Positions 20,222 through 29,668 of a DNA stretch of 64,000 nucleotides are shown piece after piece. The translations under genes and the position numbers were made by a program. Every line of letters starts with the position of its first letter. The first letter of the stretch is position 1. The stretch lies in NCBI RefSeq assembly GCF_039233145.1, contig NZ_CP136419.1, positions 842,001 through 906,000 of the forward strand, in the 5' to 3' direction. A model generated the notes under the pieces. It did no database searches and was not told the DNA's origin. It was given only the letters and a program-made list of their open reading frames with translations. The stretch is from Moorella humiferrea (GTDB taxonomy: Bacteria; Bacillota; DSM-521; Neomoorellales; Neomoorellaceae).

Positions 20222-20251
20222 GTATAAAAGCCGGTAGGCATGGTAATAATT
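20222..20251 (+). promoter_or_regulatory. Putative sigma-F-type promoter of sigG
   Basis: GTATA (20222-20226) fits the sigma-F -35 pattern GYATA, and 15 bp later GGTAATAATT (20242-20251) fits the -10 pattern GGNNANANT. In B. subtilis sigG is first transcribed by sigma-F in the forespore. The site lies 33 nt before the chosen sigG start, and also argues against a start at 20240. Confidence 0.6.
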
Positions 20252-20284
20252 ATCCCAGAGCCACCGTCGGGAGGTTTCTCGCCA

Positions 20285-21058
20285 GTGATGCTTAATAAAG
20301 TAGAGATTTGCGGTGTGAATACCTCCAAGCTACCTTTGCTGACCAGCGAAGAAATGCGGGCCCTTTTTGAGGCCATGCACAGGGGAGAACCGGAGGCCCG
20401 CGAGAAGCTCATCAAAGGCAACCTGCGCCTGGTCTTGAGCGTAATCCAGCGTTTTACCAACCGCGGCGAGTATGTCGACGATCTGTTCCAGGTAGGCTGT
20501 ATCGGGTTAATGAAGGCCATTGACAACTTCGATTTAAGCCAGAACGTCAAGTTTTCTACTTACGCTGTGCCCATGATCATCGGCGAGATACGGCGCTACC
20601 TGCGAGATAACAACCCCATCAGGGTAAGCCGTTCCTTACGGGATATAGCTTACAAGGCCCTGCAGGTGCGGGACGCCCTGGTCAACAAGCTGTCACGGGA
20701 GCCGACGGTGGCGGAAATAGCCAAGGAAATCAATCTACCCCAGGAAGAGGTAATTTTTGCCCTAGATGCCATTCAGGAGCCGGTGTCCCTTTTTGAACCC
20801 ATTTACCACGACGGCGGCGATCCCATTTATGTTATGGATCAAATCGGCGATGACAAAAACCAGGACGGCAGCTGGCTGGAAGGCATCGCCATACGGGAAG
20901 CCCTGAACAAGCTGACACCGCGGGAACGTCTGATATTGTCCCTGCGCTTCTTTGAAGGCAAGACCCAGATGGAGGTTGCCGACGAAATCGGCATTTCCCA
21001 GGCCCAGGTTTCCCGCCTGGAAAAAGCCGCCCTGCAACATATGCGCAAGTATATTTAA
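20285..21058 (+). CDS. sigG: RNA polymerase sporulation sigma factor sigma-G
   Basis: Late forespore sigma factor. The N-terminus 'NKVEICGVNTSKLPLLTSEEM' is the SigG-specific sequence; region 2 contains 'NLRLVLSVIQRFTNRGEYVDDLFQVGCIGLMKAIDNFD' and region 3 'DNNPIRVSRSLRDIAYKALQ'; region 4 ends 'ISQAQVSRLEKAALQHM'. Start chosen: GTG at 20285, 9 nt after GGAGGT (20270-20275); the ATG at 20288 is equally sound and changes one residue. 257 aa, normal. Unlike the usual sigE-sigG neighbours, the two genes are separated by about 680 nt holding the structured repeat and a terminator. Confidence 0.96.
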   Translation: MMLNKVEICGVNTSKLPLLTSEEMRALFEAMHRGEPEAREKLIKGNLRLVLSVIQRFTNRGEYVDDLFQVGCIGLMKAIDNFDLSQNVKFSTYAVPMIIGEIRRYLRDNNPIRVSRSLRDIAYKALQVRDALVNKLSREPTVAEIAKEINLPQEEVIFALDAIQEPVSLFEPIYHDGGDPIYVMDQIGDDKNQDGSWLEGIAIREALNKLTPRERLILSLRFFEGKTQMEVADEIGISQAQVSRLEKAALQHMRKYI

Positions 21059-21100
21059 TTCAGCATACCTTGGATGCGGAGGTGTCAAGGAGTGTCTTTA

Positions 21101-21715
21101 ATGAAGAAGTCCCTTTTATTTTTCCTCATCACCGGTTTGTTAATTATAGCCAGCGAGGTTGTCGGGAAACAGGGGCAGGCCGTTGTACCGGCCTATAATT
21201 CCCACAACTTAATCCGCCTGCACGTCATTGCCAACAGCGATAACCCGGACGACCAGGAGCTCAAACGCCACGTGCGCGACGCCATTCTTGCCAGCGTGGG
21301 CCGTAACCTGGCCGCAGCCGGGGATATTGGAGCCGCCCGCCGCCTGGTAAGCGGTAATCTCGCGGCCATTACCGCCGCCGCCGAAGGGCAGATCCGCAGG
21401 GAAGGGCAAAATTATACCGTACGGACGGAATTTGGCGATTTTCCTTTTCCCACCAGGGCCTACGGCGACATTACCCTGCCGGCGGGAAATTATGAAGCCG
21501 TTCGCGTGGTGATCGGGGAGGGAAAGGGAGAAAACTGGTGGTGCGTCCTCTTCCCCCCATTGTGCCTGGTAGGGGGTTCCGGGCAGGCGAAGGCCGCCTT
21601 CCCGGCAGAACACCCGCTACCGGATGAAGGCGGAGAGAAGAGGGCCCGTTTAGGATGGAAGTTATTAGATTTCTTGCAGTTTTCCCGCCACCGCCTGGCC
21701 TCTTTATGGCCTTAA
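21101..21715 (+). CDS. spoIIR: Stage II sporulation protein R (SpoIIR)
   Basis: Secreted forespore signal that activates SpoIIGA across the septum. Residues 1-22 form a signal peptide; the mature part shows the family sequence 'HNLIRLHVIANSDNPDDQELKRHVRDAIL', the central 'GNYEAVRVVIGEGKGENWWCVLFPPLCLV' block and a short tail. 204 aa, near family size. Start at the ATG at 21101, 8 nt after AAGGAG. Its placement after sigG, with the receptor protease and pro-sigma-E just upstream, groups the whole signalling chain in about 4 kb. Confidence 0.93.
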   Translation: MKKSLLFFLITGLLIIASEVVGKQGQAVVPAYNSHNLIRLHVIANSDNPDDQELKRHVRDAILASVGRNLAAAGDIGAARRLVSGNLAAITAAAEGQIRREGQNYTVRTEFGDFPFPTRAYGDITLPAGNYEAVRVVIGEGKGENWWCVLFPPLCLVGGSGQAKAAFPAEHPLPDEGGEKRARLGWKLLDFLQFSRHRLASLWP

Positions 21716-21730
21716 AGTTTAACCCCGAAG

Positions 21731-21757
21731 ACCAGCATGGCTGGCCTTTCTTTTTTG
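21731..21757 (+). terminator. Rho-independent terminator after spoIIR
   Basis: CCAGC (21732-21736) and GCTGG (21740-21744) form a tight hairpin followed by CCTTTCTTTTTT. A TATAAT at 21781-21786 further on, within CATATAAT, may be the -10 of the next gene, but I find no convincing -35. Confidence 0.7.
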
Positions 21758-21830
21758 GCTTTCAACGCCGCTGCTGTTCATATAATTAAATAGAACGGGC
21801 AGGCCCCGGCCACAACCGGAGGTGTTGATC

Positions 21831-22100
21831 ATGATCCGGGTGACCGAATTGCGCCAGCGGGAGGTTATTAACATCATCGATGGGCGGCGGCTGGGTATAA
21901 TCAAGGATCTCGACCTGGACCTGGAGGCCGGCCGGGTGAAGGCTCTAATTGTACCCGGGCAGGGAGGCAGGTTTTTTTTCTTTTTCGGCCGGGAAGAGGA
22001 TCTGGTCATCCCGTGGGAAAACGTAGTAAAAGTTGGGGTTGACGTCATCCTGGTAGAGAGTTATAACTTTACCACGCCGGCCCACCGGGAAAGGGCTTAA
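21831..22100 (+). CDS. ymxH: PRC-barrel protein of the YlmC/YmxH sporulation family
   Basis: An 89-aa protein beginning 'MIRVTELRQREVINIIDGRRLGIIKDLDLD' with the single PRC-barrel fold typical of YlmC/YmxH. The family is widespread in spore formers, and its molecular role is not known. Start at the ATG at 21831, 8 nt after GGAGG; the GTG at 21822 overlaps that site. It opens the ylm-type cluster that runs to divIVA. Confidence 0.85.
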   Translation: MIRVTELRQREVINIIDGRRLGIIKDLDLDLEAGRVKALIVPGQGGRFFFFFGREEDLVIPWENVVKVGVDVILVESYNFTTPAHRERA

Positions 22101-22143
22101 AGCCGGGCGGCCATATGTTATAATAAGGGCGGAGGAAAAAGAC

Positions 22144-22962
22144 GTGGCCGCTTTTGTACGCGAAAACATAGAGGGAATAACATACTGGCGGGTGGCTTTC
22201 CTGGAAGAGAGGGCACCCGTTAAGGCCTATTTCAGCGGGCGCAGCGGTGGCACCAGCCGGCCGCCGTACGCTTCCCTCAATCTGGGTCTGCATGTCGGTG
22301 ACGTACCACAGGCGGTACTGGCCAACAGGCAAAGGCTGGCCCGCCTTCTGGGTCTTCCCCTCGACAATTGGGTGGTCGGGGAGCAGGTCCACGGCAATGA
22401 AGTGGCCGTGGTATCGGCATTGGATGCCGGCCGGGGCGCTGAGGAACTGACGACGGCCCTGCCGGGGGTCGATGCCCTGGTTACAACAGCCCCGGGTTTA
22501 ACCCTCGTCGGCTTTTACGCCGACTGCGTGCCCCTTTACCTGGTCGATCCGGTAAGGGGCGGCATCGGCCTGGCCCATGCCGGTTGGAAGGGTACGGTGC
22601 TGCGGGTGGGGGCGCGGTTGGTGGCCGGGCTTGCCGCCCTCGGTGGCAGGCCGGACGATTTTCTGGCCGCCGTCGGTCCGGCGGTAGGCCCCTGCTGTTA
22701 CCAGGTTGATGCAAGGGTGGCCGCAGCTGTCAAGGCTAGCCTTCCCTGGGCCGAGGATGTTTTACACCCGGAGGCTTCCGACCGTTACCGCCTCGACCTG
22801 CCCCGGGCCAATTATCTACAACTTCTGGCTGCCGGATTAAGGCCGGAAAACATCGCCGTGGCCGGCCTCTGTACCTGCTGCCTTTCCCGGGATTTCTTCT
22901 CATACCGGGCGGCCCGCGGTGCAACCGGGCGCCAGGCGGCCCTATTATCCCTCCTGAGGTAA
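22144..22962 (+). CDS. pgeF: Peptidoglycan editing factor PgeF (YlmD/YfiH, DUF152 laccase-like)
   Basis: A 272-aa DUF152 protein. Metal-binding and catalytic residues can be seen in 'GEQVHGNEVAVV' (His), 'FYADCVPLYLVD' (Cys) and 'LAHAGWKGT' (His), plus the C-terminal 'GLCTCCLSRDFFSYR'. Family members were first described as copper polyphenol oxidases; the E. coli homologue was later shown to correct L-Ser misincorporated into peptidoglycan precursors, and purine-nucleoside activities are also reported. GTG start, 8 nt after GGAGG. In B. subtilis the homologue ylmD likewise lies near ylmE and sepF. Confidence 0.88.
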   Translation: MAAFVRENIEGITYWRVAFLEERAPVKAYFSGRSGGTSRPPYASLNLGLHVGDVPQAVLANRQRLARLLGLPLDNWVVGEQVHGNEVAVVSALDAGRGAEELTTALPGVDALVTTAPGLTLVGFYADCVPLYLVDPVRGGIGLAHAGWKGTVLRVGARLVAGLAALGGRPDDFLAAVGPAVGPCCYQVDARVAAAVKASLPWAEDVLHPEASDRYRLDLPRANYLQLLAAGLRPENIAVAGLCTCCLSRDFFSYRAARGATGRQAALLSLLR

Positions 22963-22966
22963 AGAT

Positions 22967-23938
22967 ATGAAGGCAGTTTATGTGCCAGAACGCCGGGCAC
23001 GGCCGCGGCGGCGTCGGCGTCCAGGGCGTCTTATTATTGTCGCCGCGGCCTTCATCCTTTTTCTTTCTGTCGCCCGCCTGGGTTTTGAAGAAGCCATGGG
23101 GGTGGCGGCCCGGCATTTTTTAAAGCTGGAAAGGGTTAATTACGGCGTCCTGGAAGAAGATCTTCCCCTTGAGGTTTTTATTGCCAGGGAGGAACAGCCC
23201 TTAATCGCGCCGGCGACGGGCACCCTGGTGCCCGTCGCACCGCCCGATGAGCGGGTTCCGGCGGGGGCGGTAATCGCCAGGATTCTTCCGGCCTCACCAC
23301 CGCCCTCGGGTCCCGAAATTATGGAGGTCAAGGCACCTTTCCCCGGTTTGGTTTCCTACCGTACCGACGGCCTGGAAAAATCCCTCCGACCCGACAATCT
23401 GGGAAACATGCCCTTTAAAGAGCTTAAACGCCTAGTAGAACTGGGCCGCGAGATGACGGCGGGAAGCCGGGTACAGGGAGGGACGGCCTTCGGCCGCCTG
23501 ATCAACAATCTGGCGCCCTTGACGGTTTATGCCGCCCTGGCGGGATTTCCACAGGAATGGCAGGTCGGTAAAAGGGTCACCCTTAAACTGCCGGGAAGTG
23601 GGGAAGAAGTGCAGGCGACAATTACCCGCCTCCAGGACGAAGGCGAACAAAAGGCAGTCCTTATGTCCATTACCGGTTGGAATGATCCCTGGCTGAATCC
23701 CCGCCGCATGGAAGTGGTCGCCGTTTTAAACCGTTACCGGGGGATGGTTATACCCGCAGCGTCGCTTACCGAAGGAGCGGCCGGAGAGAAGGGCGTCTAC
23801 GTCCTTGAAGGTGTGGACATTAAGTGGCAACCGGTAACCCTCTGCGGCCGGGTGGGGGACAGGGTGGCCGTAAAGGAGTTGAAAGAGGGAATGGAAGTCG
23901 TCGTCAACCCGTCCTTGGTGCGCTGGCTGATAAGGTAA
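22967..23938 (+). CDS. HlyD-like single-pass membrane protein of the ylm cluster
   Basis: A 323-aa protein with an extremely basic start (RRARPRRRRRPGR), one membrane helix at about 23-41 and an external part. 'LIAPATGTLVPVAPPDERVPAGAVIARI' resembles the lipoyl/barrel-sandwich hybrid domain of HlyD membrane-fusion proteins, and the end 'GVYVLEGVDIKWQPVTLCGRVGDRVAVKEL..GM.VVVNP' matches their C-terminal beta domain. It lacks the long coiled-coil hairpin, and there is no transporter gene beside it. Four nt separate it from pgeF. A function in envelope assembly is suggested only by the division-gene neighbourhood. Confidence 0.75.
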   Translation: MKAVYVPERRARPRRRRRPGRLIIVAAAFILFLSVARLGFEEAMGVAARHFLKLERVNYGVLEEDLPLEVFIAREEQPLIAPATGTLVPVAPPDERVPAGAVIARILPASPPPSGPEIMEVKAPFPGLVSYRTDGLEKSLRPDNLGNMPFKELKRLVELGREMTAGSRVQGGTAFGRLINNLAPLTVYAALAGFPQEWQVGKRVTLKLPGSGEEVQATITRLQDEGEQKAVLMSITGWNDPWLNPRRMEVVAVLNRYRGMVIPAASLTEGAAGEKGVYVLEGVDIKWQPVTLCGRVGDRVAVKELKEGMEVVVNPSLVRWLIR

Positions 23939-24005
23939 AAAAGGGATAGCAGCAGGATTTACTATAAAGATGTAGAAAATATAGAGGATCGACGGAGGAA
24001 AAAAG

Positions 24006-24692
24006 ATGGTTTACCTGGCAGAAAATATCGCCCGGGTAAGGGAAAGGATGGCGGCCGCCGCCCGGCGGAGCGGGCGCAGCGTTGATGAAGTGACTCTGGT
24101 GGCCGTGACCAAAACCGTGGCCGTGGAGGTAATCAAAGAAGCCGTTGCCCTGGGCCTCGAAGACCTGGGGGAAAACCGGGTCCAGGAACTCCTGGCCAAA
24201 CAGCCTTACATAGAGGGCGCAAGGTGGCACCTCATCGGTCACCTCCAGCGCAATAAAGTCCGTCAGGTTTGGGATAAAGTAGAGCTCATTCATTCGGTGG
24301 ACAGCCTGGCTCTGGCCCGGGAGCTGGACAAGCGGGCCGTCTCCGGCGGACGGCGGATCAAAGTTTTAATCGAGGTCAATGTAGCCGGCGAGGCGAGCAA
24401 GTTCGGTCTGGCGCCGGAGGCTGTTCCTTCCTTTATCAAGGAGGCCAGCGGGTTTACCGGTCTAAATATTATGGGATTGATGACGGTGGCCCCCCTGACG
24501 GAGGATCCCGAAGAGGTACGACCGGTTTTCCGCCGCCTTGCGGCTTTAAGACGGGAAGTGGAAGCCCTGCACCTGCCGGGGGTGGACATGCGTTATCTTT
24601 CCATGGGTATGAGCAACGATTTTGAGGTGGCCATTGAAGAAGGTTCCAATCTGGTGCGCATAGGGACGGCCATCTTTGGCGCACGGACTTAA
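24006..24692 (+). CDS. yggS: Pyridoxal-phosphate homeostasis protein YggS (YlmE)
   Basis: A 228-aa single-domain protein with the alanine-racemase-like TIM barrel. The PLP-binding lysine is K36 in 'LVAVTKTV'; 'DLGENRVQEL', 'WHLIGHLQRNKV', 'SVDSL' and 'LSMGMSNDFEVAIEEGSNLVRIGTAIFG' are all family signatures. Family members bind PLP and keep the free pool balanced but have no clear enzymatic activity. It lies directly before sepF, as in B. subtilis (ylmE-sepF). Confidence 0.95.
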   Translation: MVYLAENIARVRERMAAAARRSGRSVDEVTLVAVTKTVAVEVIKEAVALGLEDLGENRVQELLAKQPYIEGARWHLIGHLQRNKVRQVWDKVELIHSVDSLALARELDKRAVSGGRRIKVLIEVNVAGEASKFGLAPEAVPSFIKEASGFTGLNIMGLMTVAPLTEDPEEVRPVFRRLAALRREVEALHLPGVDMRYLSMGMSNDFEVAIEEGSNLVRIGTAIFGART

Positions 24693-24717
24693 TCAAAGCT
24701 AAATAGAGGTGAAGGAT

Positions 24718-25170
24718 ATGGCCTTTTGGGACGGACTGCTCCAGTGGCTGGGCTATGGTAGCGAAGAAGACGACCGGGAAAGGGACAATGGCGGTAAAGC
24801 CTGGGAAACGCCGGTTGTTTCCCCCATTCCCGCCGCTCAGAATAGGGCCAAAGTGGTAAGTTTACCGACGGCGCGGCAATCCTTACGGCTGGTCGTGGCC
24901 CGGCCCCAATCCTTTGATCAGGCGGCGGGACTGGCGGAACACTTGAAAAACTATCGTCCCCTGATCGTCAATGTTGAAGCCATGCCTGTAGACGAGGCAC
25001 GGCGGATCGTCGATTTCTTAAGCGGGGCCACCTATGCCCTGGGCGGCATGGTGCGCCGGGTGACCAGCGGCATCTTTTTGTTTACCCCCAGCAATATCGA
25101 TTTAAGCGGCGATCTGGAAGAGCATATGGGTGGAAGCATCAACTGGCTGGAAGCGGCTGGTCGCAAATAA
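24718..25170 (+). CDS. sepF: Cell division protein SepF
   Basis: A 150-aa FtsZ-binding membrane anchor. An N-terminal amphipathic helix ([13 protein letters not shown]) and an acidic linker lead to the SepF fold from about residue 58 ('[30 protein letters not shown]', '[17 protein letters not shown]', '[14 protein letters not shown]'). Together with FtsA it links the Z-ring to the membrane and polymerises into arcs. Start at the ATG at 24718 behind GAGGTGAAGG; the GTG at 24709 falls in that site. Confidence 0.93.
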   Translation: MAFWDGLLQWLGYGSEEDDRERDNGGKAWETPVVSPIPAAQNRAKVVSLPTARQSLRLVVARPQSFDQAAGLAEHLKNYRPLIVNVEAMPVDEARRIVDFLSGATYALGGMVRRVTSGIFLFTPSNIDLSGDLEEHMGGSINWLEAAGRK

Positions 25171-25188
25171 GGGGAGGCTTAATTTTCC

Positions 25189-25989
25189 ATGAAAGAAAAT
25201 ATAGGCTTTTTGGGAGCCGGCGCCATGGGGGAGGCCCTGATCCGGGGATTGATCAGGGCCAGGCTGGTACCCGCCTCCCAAATAGTCGCCTGGGACGTCC
25301 GGCAGGAAAGGCTTAGGGAATTAAAAGCCGCTTATGGCCTGGAAACCGCGATTGGTAGGGAAGATTTAACGGCGCGGGCGGACATCATCCTCCTGGCCGT
25401 GAAACCCCAGAACGTGAAGGAGGCCCTGGACGGCATCCAAATTGGTAACGGGAAACTCGTTATCTCCATCATTGCCGGCGTAACCCTGGCCGAGCTGGCT
25501 TCTTTTTTGGGTGCAGTGCCCCTGGTGAGGGCCGTACCCAACACCCCGGCCCTGGTGGGCGAGGGCATAACTGCGCTGGCGGCCAACGACCTGGTCGGCC
25601 CTGAAGATCTGGACAAGGCCGTGGCCATCTTTAGCGCCGTGGGCCGGGCCCTGGTTTTGCCTGAAGGGCAGCTCAACGCTGTTACTGGTTTGAGCGGGAG
25701 CGGGCCGGCTTATATTTATGTGCTCATCGAGGCCCTGGCCGACGGCGGGGTGCGCCAGGGACTTGCCAGGCCCGTGGCCCTGGAGCTGGCGGCCCAGACC
25801 GTTCTGGGTGCGGCGCGGATGGTACTGGATACGGGCGAGCATCCTGCAGTTTTAAAGGATAAAGTAACCTCGCCGGCAGGGACTACCATCGCCGGGCTGG
25901 CCGTCCTGGAAGACCGGGGGTTCCGGGGAGCGGTCATCCGGGCGGTGGAAGCGGCCACCCTGCGCGCCGGGAATTTAAGTAAGGAGTAA
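25189..25989 (+). CDS. proC: Pyrroline-5-carboxylate reductase ProC
   Basis: Last enzyme of proline synthesis, reducing pyrroline-5-carboxylate with NAD(P)H. The N-terminal dinucleotide loop is 'IGFLGAGAMGEALIRGL'; 'LAVKPQNV', 'RAVPNTPALVGEG' and the C-terminal signature around 'VTGLSGSGPAYIY' and 'VTSPAGTTIAGL' are present. 266 aa, normal length. The gene often sits between sepF and yggT in Bacillota, as here. Confidence 0.95.
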   Translation: MKENIGFLGAGAMGEALIRGLIRARLVPASQIVAWDVRQERLRELKAAYGLETAIGREDLTARADIILLAVKPQNVKEALDGIQIGNGKLVISIIAGVTLAELASFLGAVPLVRAVPNTPALVGEGITALAANDLVGPEDLDKAVAIFSAVGRALVLPEGQLNAVTGLSGSGPAYIYVLIEALADGGVRQGLARPVALELAAQTVLGAARMVLDTGEHPAVLKDKVTSPAGTTIAGLAVLEDRGFRGAVIRAVEAATLRAGNLSKE

Positions 25990-25993
25990 CGTC

Positions 25994-26260
25994 ATGCAAA
26001 CACTGCTGCTAATTATCCGTACGGCCTTTGAAGTTTTGAACTGGTTGATAATTGCCAGGATCCTTATTTCCTGGTTTCCCCACGACCCCTATCATCCCGT
26101 TATACGTTTTATCTACGAGGTGACCGAACCTGTCCTGGCGCCTTTTCGCCGCCTCATGCCGCGCACCGGCATTCCCCTTGATTTTTCGCCCATTTTAGCG
26201 GTCCTTGTTTTACAGCTAATCGAGCGCCTGCTTATCAGTTTTATCATGCATCTCGGTTAG
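25994..26260 (+). CDS. yggT: YggT family membrane protein
   Basis: An 88-aa protein with two membrane helices (about 4-24 and 62-84) and the YggT signature 'ARILISWFPHDPYHPVIRFIYEVTEPVLAPFRRLMP'. Family members are linked to cell division, osmotic tolerance and membrane protein assembly, but their exact role is unsettled. Four nt after proC and 14 nt before divIVA. Confidence 0.9.
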   Translation: MQTLLLIIRTAFEVLNWLIIARILISWFPHDPYHPVIRFIYEVTEPVLAPFRRLMPRTGIPLDFSPILAVLVLQLIERLLISFIMHLG

Positions 26261-26274
26261 GAGGATGATATACG

Positions 26275-26778
26275 GTGCTGGCACCGCTGGACATTAACAA
26301 AAAGGAATTTCGCCGCGCCTTTCGCGGTTACAGCTGCGAAGAGGTAGACGAGTTTTTAGAGCAGGTTCTGCGGGACTACGGCCAGATCTATCGGGAGAAT
26401 CAGGAGCTCCGGGAGAAAAACCTGCGCCTGACCGAGGAGCTGGAGCGCTACGCCAACCTGGAGCAGGTCATTAAGGACGCCCTGGTCGTCGCCCAGCAGG
26501 CCGCCGAGGAGACGCGCCGTAATGCCCAGCGGGAAGCCGGCCTGATTATCCAGGAGGCGGAAAACAAGGCCCGGGAAATTTTGAACCAGGCCCGGCTTGA
26601 GGTGGAAAAGGCCGAACGTTACCGTAAAGAGCTCGAAGCCTCAACGGCGGCCTTTAAAACTAGGCTGCGCTCTTTCCTTAAAGCCCAAATGGAACTGCTG
26701 GCAGTTGAAGAGGCGGCCGCCGCCGAAGAAAAAACCCTGTTTGATGGGGAAAATATACCAGACGAGTCTAAGGAGTGA
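26275..26778 (+). CDS. divIVA: Cell division/polarity protein DivIVA
   Basis: A coiled-coil protein that senses negatively curved membrane at septa and poles. The N-terminal lipid-binding domain reads 'LAPLDINKKEFRRAFRGYSCEEVDEFLEQV', followed by two long coiled-coil stretches (about 32-62 and 68-150). GTG start at 26275 after AGGAGG. 167 aa, typical. It ends 9 nt before ileS, the conserved divIVA-ileS arrangement. Confidence 0.94.
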   Translation: MLAPLDINKKEFRRAFRGYSCEEVDEFLEQVLRDYGQIYRENQELREKNLRLTEELERYANLEQVIKDALVVAQQAAEETRRNAQREAGLIIQEAENKAREILNQARLEVEKAERYRKELEASTAAFKTRLRSFLKAQMELLAVEEAAAAEEKTLFDGENIPDESKE

Positions 26779-26787
26779 CGACGTTAA

Positions 26788-29568
26788 GTGGATTATAGCA
26801 AAACCCTGAACCTGCCCCGTACCGATTTTCCCATGCGGGCCAACCTGCCCCAGCGCGAGCCCGAGATTCTTAAATTCTGGGAAGAACAGGATATTTACCG
26901 CCGCGTCCAAGAAGCCAATAAGGGCAAACCCAAGTTCATCCTCCACGACGGGCCGCCCTATGCCAACGGCCATATACACCTGGGGCATACTTTAAATAAA
27001 ATCCTCAAGGACATTATCGTCAAATACCATTCCATGAATGGTTTTGACGCCCCCTACGTACCGGGATGGGACACCCACGGCCTGCCCATTGAGCAGCAGG
27101 CCATCAAAGATTTGGGCCTTGACCGCCGGGCCGTTGATGTGGTGGAGTTCCGCAATCGCTGCCGCGATTACGCCCTGAAGTACGTCAACATCCAGCGGGA
27201 AGAGTTTAAACGCCTGGGGGTGCGGGGCGACTGGGACAACCCCTACCTGACTCTGGACCCCGAATACGAAGCCGTCCAGATCGGCGTTTTCGGCGAAATG
27301 GCCAAAAAAGGTTATATTTATAAGGGCCTCAAGCCTGTATACTGGTGTACCGATTGCGAAACGGCCCTGGCCGAAGCCGAAGTTGAATACGGCGAGAAAC
27401 GCTCGCCTTCAATCTATGTAAAATTTCCCGTAACCGACGCCCGCGAACTTTTCGACCCGGAAGGGACCTTTATAGTCATCTGGACGACTACTCCCTGGAC
27501 CCTGCCGGCCAACGTGGCCATCGCCCTGCACCCTGAATATAAGTACGTTTTGGTCCAAGCGGGGGAAGAACGTTACCTCATGGCGGAGGAGCTTTACCGC
27601 CAGGTCTTTGAGCTCCTGGGTATAAAAGATTACCGGGTGGTAGCCGCCTTTACCGGGACCGAATTGGAAGGGGTCGTCTGCCGCAATCCCTTGATGGAAA
27701 GGGATTCCCTCGTCATTTTAGGCGAGCACGTTACCCTTGAACAGGGCACGGGCTGCGTCCATACGGCTCCCGGCCACGGCCTGGAAGACTATGAAGTCGG
27801 CCTGCGTTATAGCTTGCCGATTCTCTCGCCCCTTGACGACCGGGGTTATTTTACCCGGGAAGGCGGGCAGTTTGCCGGCCTCTTCATTGAAGACGCCAAC
27901 AAAGCCGTAGTTAAGGAACTGGAAGCCAGGGGGGCGCTGCTTAATTTTTCCTTCATCAAGCACCAGTACCCCCACTGCTGGCGCTGCAAGCACCCCGTCA
28001 TCTTCCGGGCCACGGAGCAATGGTTCGCCTCCATAGACGGGTTTCGCCGTCAGGCACTGGAGGCCATAAAAAGTGTAAAATGGATTCCTTCCTGGGGCGA
28101 AGACCGGATTTACAACATGGTGGCGGAACGCAGCGACTGGTGCATTTCCCGGCAGCGCACCTGGGGGGTGCCCATCCCCATTTTCTACTGCAACGACTGC
28201 GGCAAAGAGATCATCAACGACGCTACCATAAGTCATTTGCAGCGGCTCTTCCGGGAGCATGGCTCTAACGTTTGGTTTGCCCGCAAAGCGGAGGAACTGG
28301 TGCCTGAGGGATTAAAATGCCCTGCCTGCGGCGGCCGCAGTTTCCGCAAAGAAACGGATATAATGGACGTATGGTTTGATTCCGGCTCCAGCCATGCCGC
28401 CGTCCTTGCCACCCGGCCGGAACTGGGCTGGCCGGCGGATCTCTATCTGGAAGGCAGCGATCAGCACCGGGGTTGGTTTAATTCTTCCCTGTCGACGGCG
28501 GTGGCCACCCGCGGCCGGGCCCCTTACCGTCAGGTTTTGACCCACGGCTTCCTGGTGGATGAAGAGGGGCGCAAAATGTCCAAATCCCTGGGCAACGGCA
28601 TTGACCCCGCCGACGTTATCAAAGAAAAGGGGGCCGACGTGCTGCGCCTCTGGGTGGCCTCGGCCGATTACCGGCGGGACGTTGCCGCATCCCCCCGCAT
28701 CATGCAGCAGCTGACCGAGGCCTACCGCAAGATTCGCAATACCTGTAGGTTCCTGCTGGCCAATCTTTACGACTTTGACCCCGGCAAAGATGGCATCGCC
28801 AGGGAAGAAATGCTGGAAATCGACCGCTGGATCATGGATAAACTCCAGCGTCTGGTAATGAAGGTTACCCGGGCCTATGAAGACTACGAGTTCCACGTAG
28901 TGTACCACGCCATTCATAACTTCTGCGCCGTGGATTTAAGCGCCGTTTATTTAGACATCATCAAAGACCGCCTCTACACCTGGCCGGCCGCCTCCCGGGG
29001 ACGCCGTTCGGCCCAGACGGTGCTTTATGCAACTATTAATGTCCTGGTCAGATTGTTAACCCCAATCCTCGCCTTTACCACGGAAGAGATCTGGCGTTAT
29101 TTACCGGAAACCCCCGGCAAACCGATAAGCGTGCAGCTGGCCGAATGGCCCCGGGTCCAGGAAGAATATCTGGACGACGATCTCAAAGAACGCTGGGATA
29201 AGATTCTTGAGGTGCGCGACGTCGTTACCCGTGCCCTGGAGCGGGCCCGCCAGGAACAGGATTTAGGTAATTCCTTAAATGCGGCCGTGCACCTGTTCCC
29301 AGATACCGCCCTGTACAGCTTCCTCCAATCCATGGAAGAAGATTTGGCGACTATTTTCATTGTTTCCCAGGCCGTCTTGCATGCTCCTGCGGAAGAAGCG
29401 CCGGCCGCGGCCTTTGTAGCCGAAGAGATGCCCGGCCTAAAGGTCGTGGTGGAAAAGGCGCCCGGCGATAAGTGCGAACGCTGCTGGATGGTCAGTCCCA
29501 CCGTCGGACGCGACGAAGACCATCCCACCCTGTGCGCCCGCTGTGCGGCCGTCCTGCATAGCTCTTAA
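26788..29568 (+). CDS. ileS: Isoleucyl-tRNA synthetase IleS
   Basis: Class Ia synthetase charging tRNA-Ile, 926 aa. The HIGH motif appears as HIHLGH in '[18 protein letters not shown]', KMSKS is intact at residues 596-600, and the editing domain carries '[17 protein letters not shown]'. The C-terminal zinc finger 'CERCW...CARCA' is present, as in bacterial-type IleRS. GTG start 9 nt after divIVA, so it has no leader of its own and no T-box. Confidence 0.97.
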   Translation: MDYSKTLNLPRTDFPMRANLPQREPEILKFWEEQDIYRRVQEANKGKPKFILHDGPPYANGHIHLGHTLNKILKDIIVKYHSMNGFDAPYVPGWDTHGLPIEQQAIKDLGLDRRAVDVVEFRNRCRDYALKYVNIQREEFKRLGVRGDWDNPYLTLDPEYEAVQIGVFGEMAKKGYIYKGLKPVYWCTDCETALAEAEVEYGEKRSPSIYVKFPVTDARELFDPEGTFIVIWTTTPWTLPANVAIALHPEYKYVLVQAGEERYLMAEELYRQVFELLGIKDYRVVAAFTGTELEGVVCRNPLMERDSLVILGEHVTLEQGTGCVHTAPGHGLEDYEVGLRYSLPILSPLDDRGYFTREGGQFAGLFIEDANKAVVKELEARGALLNFSFIKHQYPHCWRCKHPVIFRATEQWFASIDGFRRQALEAIKSVKWIPSWGEDRIYNMVAERSDWCISRQRTWGVPIPIFYCNDCGKEIINDATISHLQRLFREHGSNVWFARKAEELVPEGLKCPACGGRSFRKETDIMDVWFDSGSSHAAVLATRPELGWPADLYLEGSDQHRGWFNSSLSTAVATRGRAPYRQVLTHGFLVDEEGRKMSKSLGNGIDPADVIKEKGADVLRLWVASADYRRDVAASPRIMQQLTEAYRKIRNTCRFLLANLYDFDPGKDGIAREEMLEIDRWIMDKLQRLVMKVTRAYEDYEFHVVYHAIHNFCAVDLSAVYLDIIKDRLYTWPAASRGRRSAQTVLYATINVLVRLLTPILAFTTEEIWRYLPETPGKPISVQLAEWPRVQEEYLDDDLKERWDKILEVRDVVTRALERARQEQDLGNSLNAAVHLFPDTALYSFLQSMEEDLATIFIVSQAVLHAPAEEAPAAAFVAEEMPGLKVVVEKAPGDKCERCWMVSPTVGRDEDHPTLCARCAAVLHSS

Positions 29569-29668
29569 AAAACGGCCATAAAAAACGGGAAACAAGCCAT
29601 ACTAAAAAAGACGCCGGCTTGACGCCAAAGGGTACGAGACAGAGCACAGGGAAAGGAAGGCGGGAAAG

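Noticed and set aside
20068-20550. Minus-strand frame of 160 codons overlapping the start of sigG
   Set aside because: Two thirds of it is antisense to sigG and the rest lies in the noncoding gap with a terminator; no family pattern.
26779-26787. T-box leader for ileS
   Set aside because: Only 9 nt separate divIVA and ileS; there is no room for a leader.
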